Shown: one piece after another, positions 7,671 through 15,903 of the stretch
How positions within the stretch are numbered: position 1 is the stretch's first letter
Layout of the letters: every line of letters begins with the position of its first letter
Origin: DASPKS01 sp035628035
Lineage (GTDB): Bacteria; Bacteroidota; Rhodothermia; Rhodothermales; Rubricoccaceae
DNA length: 47,537 nt
Assembly: GCA_035628035.1 (NCBI GenBank)
Contig: DASPKS010000180.1
Span: 1-47,537, forward strand
Reading direction: 5' to 3'
The notes under the pieces: generated by a model
The model's database searches: none
Seen by the model: the letters and a program-made list of their open reading frames with translations, nothing else
Told to the model about the DNA's origin: nothing
Position numbers and translations under genes: made by a program

Positions 7671-9539
7671 ATGAACCTCCTCCGACTCCCCTTCCTCGCG
7701 GGGCTCCTCGTCCTGGCCCTCGCGTGGCCGGCGATGGCCCAGCCGCACCTCGCCGCGCCCGCGCTCTATCCCAACCCCGTTGCCGGAAGCGCAGTAACGG
7801 TGGCCTACCCCGACGACGGCGCCGCCACGCCCGAGGTGGAGGTGTTCGACGTCCTCGGCCGCCGGGTCTCTTCCGAGGGCGCGCTCCCGGCCGGCGTCTA
7901 CCTCGTCCGCCTCCGCTGGCCCGACGGGCGCGTGAGCGCCCCGCAGCCGCTCACCAAGCTCACGAACGATCCGCTCGTCGTAGACCTGCGTCCTACGACG
8001 GCGGCGCCGTCGCCGCCGGAGGGCGCGGCCCGGATGCCGGAGGACCCCGAGCGGCCCGGCTGCACAGGCCCGGTGGTGTGGGATGGCCTGATGCACGCGC
8101 CCCTCGGCGTGGCGCAGGTCGGCCTCAACACCGTCGGCAACCTCGTCGTCTCCAACATCGGGTCGAGCGGGCAGGATGGCATCCGGACGTGCCTGACCCG
8201 ATCGGGCGGCGCGTGGACGGACTACTCCGGGTTCGACCCCGACCTCCTGCAGCCGGGCTTCTCGTTCGCGTGGGACCTCGACAACGACGGGCTCGCGAGC
8301 AACGGCGTCCTCTCCCGCGTCCTCTTCGAGGACGGCACCGGGCCCTTCCGCATCGACGCGGAGGTGGATCTTACGGGGCTGGGAGCGACGTGCCAGATGG
8401 TGGAAGTGTGGAACGATGACGTCCTCGCCCACACGGCAACGGTGCCGAGCGGAAGGGTGACGTTCGGCCTCGACGAGTTCGCCGGAGGCGGGGTCGTCCT
8501 CGGCATCATCATGGCCAACACCGAGGGGGACTTCCACTCCGGCGCACGCTTCGAGCGCCGGGGCCGGGTGGCCGCGGCGCCGCAAGGAACCGCACCGCAC
8601 CGCACGTTCGGCGGGCGGTTTGTTTCGCAGCTGGAGTTCGAGATGCTCAACGCCGTCGAGGTCCACCTCGGCAGTGGGGTCTATGTCGGGGACCGCGCCA
8701 TCTTCACCACGTGTACCACAATCGATCCCCCCCTCGGCTTTCGGGAGAGCCGGATGCAGTTCGCCAACAGTACCCCCATCGAGCTGGAGGACCACCAGCT
8801 CGCGGCGATGGGCCACTTCCACTCCGCTGACGACTCACTCGACACCTCGCGCTTCCTCCTCGGCACCTTCTCTCCGGAGGGCCCCGTCATCGCGCGGTGC
8901 CTGCCGGGCGGGTGCCCGGACGGGATCGGCATGCAGATCTGGGTGCCGCAGGGGAGCCCGGCCGTCGGCCGCCGGCTCGACGTCGGCCTCCGGCCCATCG
9001 CGATCCCGGCCGGCGGCACGGCCTCGGTCAGCTTCGGCGCCGACATCCTCTTCCCAGACGCCCAGGGACGCGTCACAGGTGGGATTACTCGGATGGCGCA
9101 GATGAACATGCAGTTCTTCGCCGCGCCCGGCGGCGTGATCCTCCAGATGGAGAAGGAGAACTGCGACGAGCTCACCGGGGGCGGCGAGTGCGAGGCGACG
9201 CTGGAGTACCGCCGCAATGGGGAGGTGATGCTCGAACGGGCGATCGTCGCCGGCGAGCCCGTCTTCTTCCCCGGCTCGCTCCTCGTCCGCTCGGGGTGGG
9301 TGGCCGCCGACGACGAGCCGGCCGACGCGCTGAAACCGATCACGTGGGAGATCGGCGCGGGCGTGACGATCGTGGGCGGCCAAGAGACCATCCGCGTGTA
9401 CGGGAACGGCCCGGACGCCGATGCCACGCTCGCGGGGATGACGATCCGCTCGAATCAGCCGCTCGCGATCATCACCGAGACCACCATCCCGTGGGCGGCG
9501 CCCGAAGGGCCGCAGGCCCTCGCCGGCGGGGACGAGTAG
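7671..9539 (+). CDS. Secreted protein with a T9SS-sorting-like module at its N-terminus
   Basis: A 622-aa protein. Signal peptide 1-24 (MNLLRLPFLAGLLVLALAW, cleavage after AMA). Right after it, residues about 30-100 match the type IX secretion type A sorting domain pattern: LYPNPVAGS, then VEVFDVLGRRV, then LPAGVYLVRLRWPDG and a terminal Lys-Leu. This domain is normally at the extreme C-terminus. The remaining 500 residues form an unrecognised beta-rich region with scattered Cys (RCLPGGCPDG) and Asn/Gly-rich turns, ending GPQALAGGDE with no sorting domain. It lies between the ECF sigma gene (divergent) and the TPR kinase gene (convergent), so it may be their target or sensed component. Function unknown. 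ATG 7671 is chosen because it starts the signal peptide. Confidence 0.8.
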   Translation: MNLLRLPFLAGLLVLALAWPAMAQPHLAAPALYPNPVAGSAVTVAYPDDGAATPEVEVFDVLGRRVSSEGALPAGVYLVRLRWPDGRVSAPQPLTKLTNDPLVVDLRPTTAAPSPPEGAARMPEDPERPGCTGPVVWDGLMHAPLGVAQVGLNTVGNLVVSNIGSSGQDGIRTCLTRSGGAWTDYSGFDPDLLQPGFSFAWDLDNDGLASNGVLSRVLFEDGTGPFRIDAEVDLTGLGATCQMVEVWNDDVLAHTATVPSGRVTFGLDEFAGGGVVLGIIMANTEGDFHSGARFERRGRVAAAPQGTAPHRTFGGRFVSQLEFEMLNAVEVHLGSGVYVGDRAIFTTCTTIDPPLGFRESRMQFANSTPIELEDHQLAAMGHFHSADDSLDTSRFLLGTFSPEGPVIARCLPGGCPDGIGMQIWVPQGSPAVGRRLDVGLRPIAIPAGGTASVSFGADILFPDAQGRVTGGITRMAQMNMQFFAAPGGVILQMEKENCDELTGGGECEATLEYRRNGEVMLERAIVAGEPVFFPGSLLVRSGWVAADDEPADALKPITWEIGAGVTIVGGQETIRVYGNGPDADATLAGMTIRSNQPLAIITETTIPWAAPEGPQALAGGDE

Positions 9540-9572
9540 CAGCGCAGCGTGGGGACGCGCCGCCCTCCGGCT

Positions 9573-12461
9573 TCAGCGCATGGCGCGGGCCGGGGGGCGG
9601 CGGAGGGCGCGGCGGCACGCGGCGAGGTCGGCCTGCGCGGCGCGGGTGGCCTCGTGGTCGGGCCCGAAGGCGTCAAGGAGCGCGGCGTGGGCGGCGGCGA
9701 GCACCGGCTCGGCCTCCTCGGCGCGGCCCAGCGCGAGGAAGCTCGCGCCGAGGAGGTGGAGCGCGCGCGTGCCGGAGCGCTCCTCGGGGTCGTAGCCGTC
9801 GAGGGCGGTGCGCGCGTCGGCGGCGGCGCGGAGGAGGGGGGCGGCTTCGGCGTGGGCCCCCCGCCGCGCGCGAAGGCGGCCGAGATCATAGGCGGCCTCG
9901 GCCCGGCGGGCGTTGGTCGCCGGAAGCCGCTCGCCGACGACGGCCCACACCTCGGCGTAGCGCTGCTCGGCGAGGGCGAGGCGGCCGGCCGCCTCGGCGT
10001 TGTGGCCCGCGTTCAGGCGCATCATCGCCACCTGCGGGTTGTCGGCCCCGAAGATCCCGATGAGCAGGGGGAACGCCTCCGCGAACGCGGCCTCGGCCTC
10101 CGCGTAGCGCCCGTTCTGCGAGAGCGTCCACGCGGTCATGGCGAGGGTGTTGGCATAGAGCACGCTCTCCCGCCCGTGCACGGCCTCGACGAGGGGAAGC
10201 GCCTGCCGGGCCACATCGAGGGCCTCGGCGTGCCGGCCGAACTCGGTGAGGAAGAGCCGCAGCTTGAGAAGATCGTCTAGGTAGCTCTCGCTCCGCGGGC
10301 CGTCCGTTCGCTCATGCAATGCGAGGGCCGTGCGGAGGTGCCGCTCGCCATCACCGGCCCGTCGCAGCCCGATGGCGTTGACGCCGAGCAGGGCGTGGAC
10401 ATCGGCGACGGCCCGGTGCGCGGAGCCGTAGACGCGCGTGCGCAGAGCGAGCGCCTCTTCGAGGAGGGGCTGCGCCTCGGCGTACTGCCGCTTAAAGTGG
10501 AGGAGCTGGCCGAGCTCGAAGAGGGTATTCGCGAGGTCGAGCGGCTTCCCCGGCGCGCGGCGCTCCACGGCAAGGGCTTCGCGGAAGAGCGCCTCGGCGC
10601 GGTCGAAGTCGCCCGTGAGGTGCTGGGCGAGCGCGAGCGTGTAGAGGGCCGGGCCCAGGCCGGGGTCGTTGGGGCCGTAGTGCGCGCGACGGAGGGCGAC
10701 GGCCTGTTCCAGCGGCGGGCCTACTCGCTCCGGGGAGTCGGTGAACGTGAGGCGCGTTCGGCCCAGCGCCTCTAGCGCCTCGATGAGGGTCTCGGTGTCA
10801 CCGCGGGCCCGCGCACGCCTCCCGGCCGCGCGCAGGAGGGAGTCGGCGACTTCAAAGCGGTTGGCGGCGGCGAGCGCCTGACCGAGGCGGACCTCGGCGC
10901 TGGCGACGTTGGCCGGCGCGGCGCGGCGGCGAAGAACGAGCGCGTGCCGCGCGAACGCGACCGCCCGGTCGGACACGCCGAGGTTTTCGTACGCCCGGCT
11001 GATGACGAGGTAGAGGTCGGCCTGCACGTCGGGCTGCCCCGCCAGCTCCGTCTCGACCCGCGCGGCGCCCCGCGCGAGGAGGTCGTAGGCGGTGAGGGTG
11101 TCGCCTTGGGCCACGGTGGGGTCGGCGCCCTCGAAGAGGCCGGCGAGCGTGGCCGAGACCTGCTCGGCGCGGGTGGCCGCCGCGCGGGCGCGGTCGCGCT
11201 CGGCCGTCACGCGGACGGTGTAGAAGGCGCCCCCGCCGAGGACCAGCAGCGCGACGGCTACCGACGCCGCCACGCCCGCGGGGTGGCGCCGCACGAACGT
11301 CCGCACGCGGTACCCGACCGTCGGCGGGCGGGCCGTGACCGGAAGGCCAGCGCGGTAGCGGCGGACGTCTTCGAGGAGGGCGTCGGCGCTGGCATAGCGG
11401 GCCTCGGGCTCCTTGCGGAGCGCCTTCAGGCAGATCGTGTCGAGGTCGCCGCGGAGGCGGCGGTACGCGGCGCGGTCGGCCGCGCGGAGCGCCGCGCTGG
11501 GGCGGACGGGCTCGCGCGTGAGGATGGCCTCCTCCAGCGCCGTCGGCGTCGGCGCCTCGAAGGGGCGGCGCCCCGTGAGCAGCTCGTAGAGCAGCACGCC
11601 GAGGGCGTAGACGTCGGTGGCCGTCGTGATGGCCTCGCTGCGGAGCTGCTCCGGCGCCGCGTAGGCGCGCGTCATCGGGCGCACGCCCGCCGCCGTGAGC
11701 GTCGTCGCTTCGGAGCCCTCCTCGTCGCCGCCGAGGAGGCGGGCGATCCCGAAGTCGAGCAGCTTGACGCGCGGCCGGCCCTGCTCGTCCACGGCAACAA
11801 GCACGTTGGAGGGCTTGAGGTCGCGGTGGACGACGAGCCGCGCGTGGGCGTGGCGGACGGCCTCGACCGTCTCTTCGAACAGCGACAAGCGGGCGTCGAG
11901 GCCGAGGGTATGGCGGTCGGTGTAGGTCGTGATCGGCTCGCCCGCGACGTACTCCATCGCGAACCAGGGGCGGCCGTCGGGGGTCGCGCCGCCGTCGAGG
12001 AGTCGGGCGATGCCGGGGTGCTCCAGCCGCGCGAGGATCCGGCGCTCGGCGTGGAAGCGCCGGAGCACGGCGGCCGTGTCCATCCCGCGTTTGACGAGCT
12101 TGAGGGCGACGGTCTGCGCGAAGGCGCCGTCAGCGCGCTCCGCCAGGAACACCTCGCCCATGCCGCCCTCCCCGAGCCGACGGAGCACACGGTATGGCCC
12201 TATGACCTCCCCCTCGGTAATGGAGGGCACCTCCTCCGGCCCCGACTCAGCGAGAACGTCGAGGAGGACGGCGGCGGGGGCGTCGTAGAGGAAGCTGCCC
12301 GCCTCGGTGTCGGCGGCCAGCAGCGCCTCGACGTCGGCGCGGAGCGCGCCGTCGGCGGCGTCGAGGAACGCGGCGCGCTCGGCGACCGGGCGCGACACGG
12401 CCTCCTCAAAGAGGGCCTTGACCGCGTGCCAGCGAACAGGGTCATCGGAGAGCGTCGCCAT
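9573..12461 (-). CDS. Transmembrane Ser/Thr protein kinase with TPR repeats
   Basis: A 962-aa protein. A short N-terminal helical region (1-80) precedes a Hanks-type kinase domain (about 88-370): glycine loop LGEGGMGEV (97-105), ATP lysine Lys121 (VALKLVK), catalytic HRDLKPSNV with Asp214, DFG at 237-239, and YAAPEQL. One transmembrane helix at about 396-416 is followed by some 540 residues of degenerate TPR helices (repeated A-L-Y-x-A-L and Y-A-E-A patterns), probably outside the membrane. It phosphorylates proteins and likely senses ligands or partners through the TPRs. ATG 12461 is preferred; GTG 12464 is one codon upstream. The gene order with an ECF sigma factor is known for this sigma subfamily. 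It shares a 16-bp upstream box with the sigma gene. Confidence 0.92.
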   Translation of the reverse strand: MATLSDDPVRWHAVKALFEEAVSRPVAERAAFLDAADGALRADVEALLAADTEAGSFLYDAPAAVLLDVLAESGPEEVPSITEGEVIGPYRVLRRLGEGGMGEVFLAERADGAFAQTVALKLVKRGMDTAAVLRRFHAERRILARLEHPGIARLLDGGATPDGRPWFAMEYVAGEPITTYTDRHTLGLDARLSLFEETVEAVRHAHARLVVHRDLKPSNVLVAVDEQGRPRVKLLDFGIARLLGGDEEGSEATTLTAAGVRPMTRAYAAPEQLRSEAITTATDVYALGVLLYELLTGRRPFEAPTPTALEEAILTREPVRPSAALRAADRAAYRRLRGDLDTICLKALRKEPEARYASADALLEDVRRYRAGLPVTARPPTVGYRVRTFVRRHPAGVAASVAVALLVLGGGAFYTVRVTAERDRARAAATRAEQVSATLAGLFEGADPTVAQGDTLTAYDLLARGAARVETELAGQPDVQADLYLVISRAYENLGVSDRAVAFARHALVLRRRAAPANVASAEVRLGQALAAANRFEVADSLLRAAGRRARARGDTETLIEALEALGRTRLTFTDSPERVGPPLEQAVALRRAHYGPNDPGLGPALYTLALAQHLTGDFDRAEALFREALAVERRAPGKPLDLANTLFELGQLLHFKRQYAEAQPLLEEALALRTRVYGSAHRAVADVHALLGVNAIGLRRAGDGERHLRTALALHERTDGPRSESYLDDLLKLRLFLTEFGRHAEALDVARQALPLVEAVHGRESVLYANTLAMTAWTLSQNGRYAEAEAAFAEAFPLLIGIFGADNPQVAMMRLNAGHNAEAAGRLALAEQRYAEVWAVVGERLPATNARRAEAAYDLGRLRARRGAHAEAAPLLRAAADARTALDGYDPEERSGTRALHLLGASFLALGRAEEAEPVLAAAHAALLDAFGPDHEATRAAQADLAACRRALRRPPARAMR

Positions 12462-12496
12462 CACCGTCTCATGCGAGATCGCGGAGGGCCGGGGCT

Positions 12497-12512
12497 CACG
12501 ATACGGCGCCGC
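12497..12512 (-). promoter_or_regulatory. Shared box upstream of the TPR kinase gene (candidate ECF promoter)
   Basis: Minus strand GCGGCGCCGTATCGTG, 35 nt before ATG 12461, identical over 16 bases to the box upstream of the ECF sigma gene (7538-7553). The flanking bases differ between the copies, so this is not simply a long duplication. Confidence 0.5.
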
Positions 12513-12533
12513 ACGCAGCCGCCAAGCATGCCG

Positions 12534-13328
12534 CTAGTCGAACCGCGAGAAGTCCGGCAGGCGCTTTTCGAGGAAGGCCGCGAGGGCTTCCTGCGCCTCC
12601 GGCGCGGCGAGCCGCTCGACGAAATGCCCGGCTTCGACCTCCATGGCCTCTGCCACACTGCCGGCCCCCGCCCGCCGCAGGAGGGCCTTGGTGAGGCGCA
12701 CGGCCGCAGGCGGCCGCTCGGCGAGCGCCCGCGCCCGGGCCATCGCGTGATCGAGGAGCGCTCCAGCAGGCACGACCGCCGCGATGAGCCCGGCCTGCAC
12801 CGCTTCGTCGGCGGAGAAGGGCTCGCCGAAGAGCAGCCACGCGGCCGCGCGCTGCGGCCCCACCGCGAGGGGGAGCAGCAGGCTCGACGCCGCCTCGGGC
12901 ACGAGGCCGAGGTTCACGAACGGGAGCTGGAAGCGCGCCGTCGGCGCGGCGTAGGCGAGGTCGCAGTGGAGCAGCAGCGTCGTCCCGATGCCGACGGCGT
13001 GGCCCTCCACGGCGGCGAGGAGCGGCTTCGGGAAGTCGCGCACCGTACGGAGGAACCGGAAGACGGGGCTTGTCTCGTCGCGCGGGGGGTCACTCAGAAA
13101 ATCCCCGAGGTCGTTGCCCGCGGTGAAGGTGCCGCCCTCGCCGTGCAGGAGGACCACGCGAACGGCTGGATCGGCCGCGGCCTCGTCGAGGGTGTCGGCG
13201 AGGGCCGTGTACATCCCCCGCGTGAGGGCGTTCTTCTTCTCCGGCCGGGCGAGCGTGAGGCGGAGGACGCGGCCTTCTAGGGCGACGTGGACGTGGGAAA
13301 CCGGAGGTTCCTGCAGGGAATCGGGCAT
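12534..13328 (-). CDS. Enoyl-CoA hydratase/isomerase family, probable delta3,delta2-enoyl-CoA isomerase
   Basis: A 264-aa crotonase-fold enzyme. The oxyanion-hole segments are FTAGNDLGDF (about 68-77) and GHAVGIGTTLLLHCD (109-123). The catalytic acid appears to be the single Glu145 in LGLVPEAASS. The combination of GNDL and PEAxSS is more like ECI2/PaaG-type isomerases, which use one Glu, than two-Glu hydratases such as FadB/Ech. This suggests a role in oxidation of unsaturated fatty acids or aromatic-CoA catabolism in the cytoplasm. It ends with a helical C-terminus that would cover the active site. Start ATG 13328 is well placed. It is divergent from bioY by 74 nt. The exact substrate is unknown. 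Confidence 0.85.
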   Translation of the reverse strand: MPDSLQEPPVSHVHVALEGRVLRLTLARPEKKNALTRGMYTALADTLDEAAADPAVRVVLLHGEGGTFTAGNDLGDFLSDPPRDETSPVFRFLRTVRDFPKPLLAAVEGHAVGIGTTLLLHCDLAYAAPTARFQLPFVNLGLVPEAASSLLLPLAVGPQRAAAWLLFGEPFSADEAVQAGLIAAVVPAGALLDHAMARARALAERPPAAVRLTKALLRRAGAGSVAEAMEVEAGHFVERLAAPEAQEALAAFLEKRLPDFSRFD

Positions 13329-13349
13329 GGGCGCGGGGGACGGGGACCG

Positions 13350-13357
13350 CGAAGGTA
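13350..13357 (-). promoter_or_regulatory. -7 like box for the enoyl-CoA isomerase gene
   Basis: Minus strand TACCTTCG ends 21 nt before the ATG. It fits the recurrent TAnnTTSS pattern in this window. No TTG is at the usual distance. Confidence 0.35.
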
Positions 13358-13371
13358 CCGGGCAAGCGGGT

Positions 13372-13379
13372 TATCTTCG
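13372..13379 (+). promoter_or_regulatory. -7 like box for bioY
   Basis: TATCTTCG lies 23 nt before the bioY ATG, matching the TAnnTTSS pattern and spacing seen at other genes. Confidence 0.35.
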
Positions 13380-13402
13380 GGGGCCCCTCATCCTCCGTCC
13401 TG

Positions 13403-13987
13403 ATGGCTACCCTCGCGCTCCACTCTCCCGCTGCGTCTTCCGTGGACCGCCTCCGCTCGGGCGAGGCCTCGCTCACCGTCCAAGCGGCCGGCGTCGTCGG
13501 CTTCGCGCTCCTGACGGGGCTGCTGGCCCAGTTCGAGATCCGCCTCTACCTCTGGGAGGTGCCCATCACGCTCCAGACCCTCGGCGTGTATTCGGCGGGG
13601 CTGTTCCTCGGCGCACGCAACGGCGGGCTCGCGATGGTGCTCTACCTCGCCCTCGGGCTCGTCCTCCCGTTCTACGCGGGTGGCGCCTCGGGCCTCGAGC
13701 ACTACGCGGGCGCCACGGGCGGCTACCTCGTCGGGATCCCCCTCGCTGCCGCCGCCATCGGCGCTGTCTCGCGGCGGTGGAACTCGTGGGCGGGCAGCGC
13801 GCTGGCCGTCTTCGCCGGCTCGGCGGTCCTCTTCACGTGCGGCGTGACGTGGCTCCACTTCGCCGCCGGCCACGCCACGTGGGCCGAGTCCCTCGACAAG
13901 GGGTGGCTCCGGTTCGTCGTGTGGGACCTCACGAAGATCGCCCTCGTGAGCGCGGCCTACGCCGGCACGCGGCGGCTCACCGCCTGA
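13403..13987 (+). CDS. bioY: BioY family biotin transporter (ECF transporter S component)
   Basis: A 194-aa integral membrane protein with about six hydrophobic segments starting near residue 28. Family features are VPITLQTLGVYSAGLFLGARNG (about 53-74, the conserved P-x-T-x-Q-x segment), the Gly-rich LGLVLPFYAGG loop and GATGGYLVGIPLAAA. BioY binds biotin and works alone or with the ECF energising module, whose genes are not in this window. Start ATG 13403 gives a short soluble N-terminus. A strong hairpin follows the stop. No biotin biosynthesis or BirA gene is adjacent, and a BirA operator is not recognisable. Confidence 0.93.
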   Translation: MATLALHSPAASSVDRLRSGEASLTVQAAGVVGFALLTGLLAQFEIRLYLWEVPITLQTLGVYSAGLFLGARNGGLAMVLYLALGLVLPFYAGGASGLEHYAGATGGYLVGIPLAAAAIGAVSRRWNSWAGSALAVFAGSAVLFTCGVTWLHFAAGHATWAESLDKGWLRFVVWDLTKIALVSAAYAGTRRLTA

Positions 13988-14020
13988 GCCGGCTGCTCGA
14001 CGCTTTCCTCCTTCTTCCTC

Positions 14021-14057
14021 CGCCCCCGGCCGCGTTACCCCGCTGCGGCCGGGGGCG
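14021..14057. terminator. Strong hairpin after bioY
   Basis: Thirteen-base perfect inverted repeat: CGCCCCCGGCCGC at 14021-14033 pairs with 14045-14057, with an 11-nt loop. No U-run follows, so it may end transcription inefficiently or protect a 3' end. Confidence 0.5.
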
Positions 14058-14099
14058 GCTCCATGTGCGACCCACCGGTCTCCTAAACCCTCCGACCCC

Positions 14100-14636
14100 A
14101 TGCGTCCCCGTTCGCTGCTTCTCCCCCTCTCCCTCAGCCTCCTCCTCGGCGTCGCCGGCTGCGACGCCGGCGACCACGACCACGACGTGATCGGCAACGA
14201 CGTCGTCGTCGTCAACTTCTCCTTCGACGGCTCCGACCTCGACGTGAACACCGACGCCACCGTCGGGTCCTACCAGCGCTCGGTCTCGGCCATTACCGAC
14301 GACATCTTCGACGAGGGCGCCGTGCTCCTCTACGCCGACGGCGAGCTGATCCTCGACGGCGGCGCGGGCACTTGGACCGCCCTCCCCGTCACGCAGGGCG
14401 TGGACCTCGACGACGACCTCATCGTCGACTACACCCTCACGTTCACGTACTCCTACGACGTGGGTGACCTCTACGTCGACATCATCTCGTCGGCCACCGG
14501 GACGGTGTTCGAGGACCTCCCCCGGACTGACTTCAAGCTCATCGTCATCGCGGGCGGGCCGTCCGGGACCCTGCGCGGCGTCGACCGGACGAACTACGAG
14601 GCCGTCCGCCAGGCCCTCGGGATCGCGGCGGAGTAA
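14100..14636 (+). CDS. Hypothetical lipoprotein
   Basis: A 178-aa protein with a lipoprotein signal peptide and lipobox LGVAGC (Cys at residue 21), followed by CDAGDHDHD, an acidic/His linker. The mature part is Asp-rich with alternating beta strands (VVVVNFSFDGSDLDV, VDYTLTFTYSYDVGDLYVDII). It ends with RTDFKLIVIAGG and a short helix. I do not recognise a named family. Asp after the lipid Cys would favour inner-membrane retention under the E. coli rule, but that rule is not reliable in this phylum. A U-rich terminator 21 nt after the stop shows it ends a transcription unit. Confidence 0.75.
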   Translation: MRPRSLLLPLSLSLLLGVAGCDAGDHDHDVIGNDVVVVNFSFDGSDLDVNTDATVGSYQRSVSAITDDIFDEGAVLLYADGELILDGGAGTWTALPVTQGVDLDDDLIVDYTLTFTYSYDVGDLYVDIISSATGTVFEDLPRTDFKLIVIAGGPSGTLRGVDRTNYEAVRQALGIAAE

Positions 14637-14657
14637 CCCTCCCCCGCCCCGATTGAG

Positions 14658-14690
14658 CGCCGCCCCCACGCCAGGGGGGCGGCGTTTTTT
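14658..14690 (+). terminator. Intrinsic terminator after the lipoprotein gene
   Basis: Ten-base stem CGCCGCCCCC (14658-14667) pairs with 14675-14684 across a 7-nt loop, directly followed by six Ts. A textbook rho-independent terminator. Confidence 0.85.
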
Positions 14691-14770
14691 CGTTCGGGGG
14701 TGCGTGAGCCCCTTGCTCGTACGGAACGCGGCGCGGCCTCCGCCGTGCCACCCCCAGCCCTAGCTCCGCC

Positions 14771-15871
14771 ATGCGATTCCGGTACTCGAAGTGGGACGAG
14801 GCGCGCCACGGCCAGGCGCACTCGACGTTTGAGAAGCTGCTCGACCTGTTCCAGCAGCTCCTCTTCCACACCGGCGGCGACGCCGCCGAGGCGCTCGCGT
14901 GGCTCACCCAGCTCGACCGCCGCTACGGCCTCACCGACGACGAGATGGGGCTGGGCGACTTCATCGAGGAGTTGAAGAGCCGGGGCTACATCGAGCGCGA
15001 CGAGCAGACGGGCGTCGTCGCGATCACGGCGAAGACGGAGCGGGGCCTCCGCGAGCGCTCGCTCGAAGAGATCTTCTCGCACCTCCGGAAGGGGAGCGCG
15101 GGGGCCCACGCCACCCCCTACGCCGGCGCGGGCGACGAGCGCCAGCCCGAGACGCGCCCGTACGCCTTCGGCGACGACCTCCACCAGCTCGACGTCACCG
15201 GCACGCTCTCGAACGCCTTCCGCCGCGTCGGCCTCGACGAGTTCGCGCTCTCGGAGGACGACGTGGAGGTGTTCGAGACCGACCACCACGCCTCCGTCTC
15301 GACCGTCGTCCTCATCGACCTCTCGCACTCGATGGTGCTCTACGGCGAGGACCGCATTACGCCCGCGCGGAAGACGGCCCTCGCGCTGGCCGAGCTCATC
15401 ACGACGCGCTACCCCAAGGACACCCTCGACCTCGTGGCCTTCGGCGACGACGCGTGGGAGGTGCAGCTGAAGGACCTCCCCTACCTCCAGGCCGGGCCCT
15501 ACCACACCAACACGCGGGCCGGGCTGGAGCGCGCCCGCACGATCCTCCGACGCCGGAAGAACCGGAACAAGCAGGTCTTCCTGATCACCGACGGCAAGCC
15601 GTCGTGCCACTTCGAGAACGGGCGCCTCTACAAGAACCCCTATGGGCTCGACCGGAAGATCATCAACAAGGTGCTCGACGAGGCGGCGATGTGCCGCCGC
15701 GAGAAGATCACGATCTCGACGTTCATGATCGCGAGCGACCCGTACCTCCAGGCGTTCGTGCGCGAGCTGACGGCCGTGAACCAGGGCCGCGCGTGGTACG
15801 CCGCGCTCGACGACCTCGGCAGCTTCCTCTTCGAGGACTACGTGCGCAACCGCCGCAAGCGGGCACGCTGA
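14771..15871 (+). CDS. VWA-domain protein
   Basis: A 366-aa soluble protein. The first 100 residues are helical. A von Willebrand A domain follows from about 175, with the MIDAS metal site DLSHS (183-187), then the Thr loop and LITDGKPS. Such proteins usually bind a partner through a divalent metal and often work with a MoxR-type AAA+ ATPase, but no ATPase gene is adjacent here. The start MRFRYSKWDE is typical of this subgroup. The sequence TAGCTCCG (14761-14768) sits 2 nt before the ATG. If it is the -7 box the mRNA would be nearly leaderless. A hairpin overlaps the stop codon and separates it from the convergent MerR gene. Confidence 0.88.
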   Translation: MRFRYSKWDEARHGQAHSTFEKLLDLFQQLLFHTGGDAAEALAWLTQLDRRYGLTDDEMGLGDFIEELKSRGYIERDEQTGVVAITAKTERGLRERSLEEIFSHLRKGSAGAHATPYAGAGDERQPETRPYAFGDDLHQLDVTGTLSNAFRRVGLDEFALSEDDVEVFETDHHASVSTVVLIDLSHSMVLYGEDRITPARKTALALAELITTRYPKDTLDLVAFGDDAWEVQLKDLPYLQAGPYHTNTRAGLERARTILRRRKNRNKQVFLITDGKPSCHFENGRLYKNPYGLDRKIINKVLDEAAMCRREKITISTFMIASDPYLQAFVRELTAVNQGRAWYAALDDLGSFLFEDYVRNRRKRAR

Positions 15872-15899
15872 GGGGAGGGGCCGGGTGGCCCCTCCCCTC
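15870..15899. terminator. Hairpin between convergent genes
   Basis: GAGGGGAGGGGCC (15870-15882) pairs perfectly with 15887-15899 over a GGGT loop. It begins within the VWA stop codon and ends just before the MerR stop, so it could serve both strands. No clear U-run on either side. Confidence 0.55.
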
Positions 15900-15903
15900 G
15901 CGG

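Noticed and set aside
5640..8822. Very long open frame on the minus strand opposite metH and neighbours
   Set aside because: In DNA of this GC content antisense frames stay open by chance. The translation is Arg/Val/Glu/Gly-rich low-complexity and the plus-strand genes have clear families and motifs.
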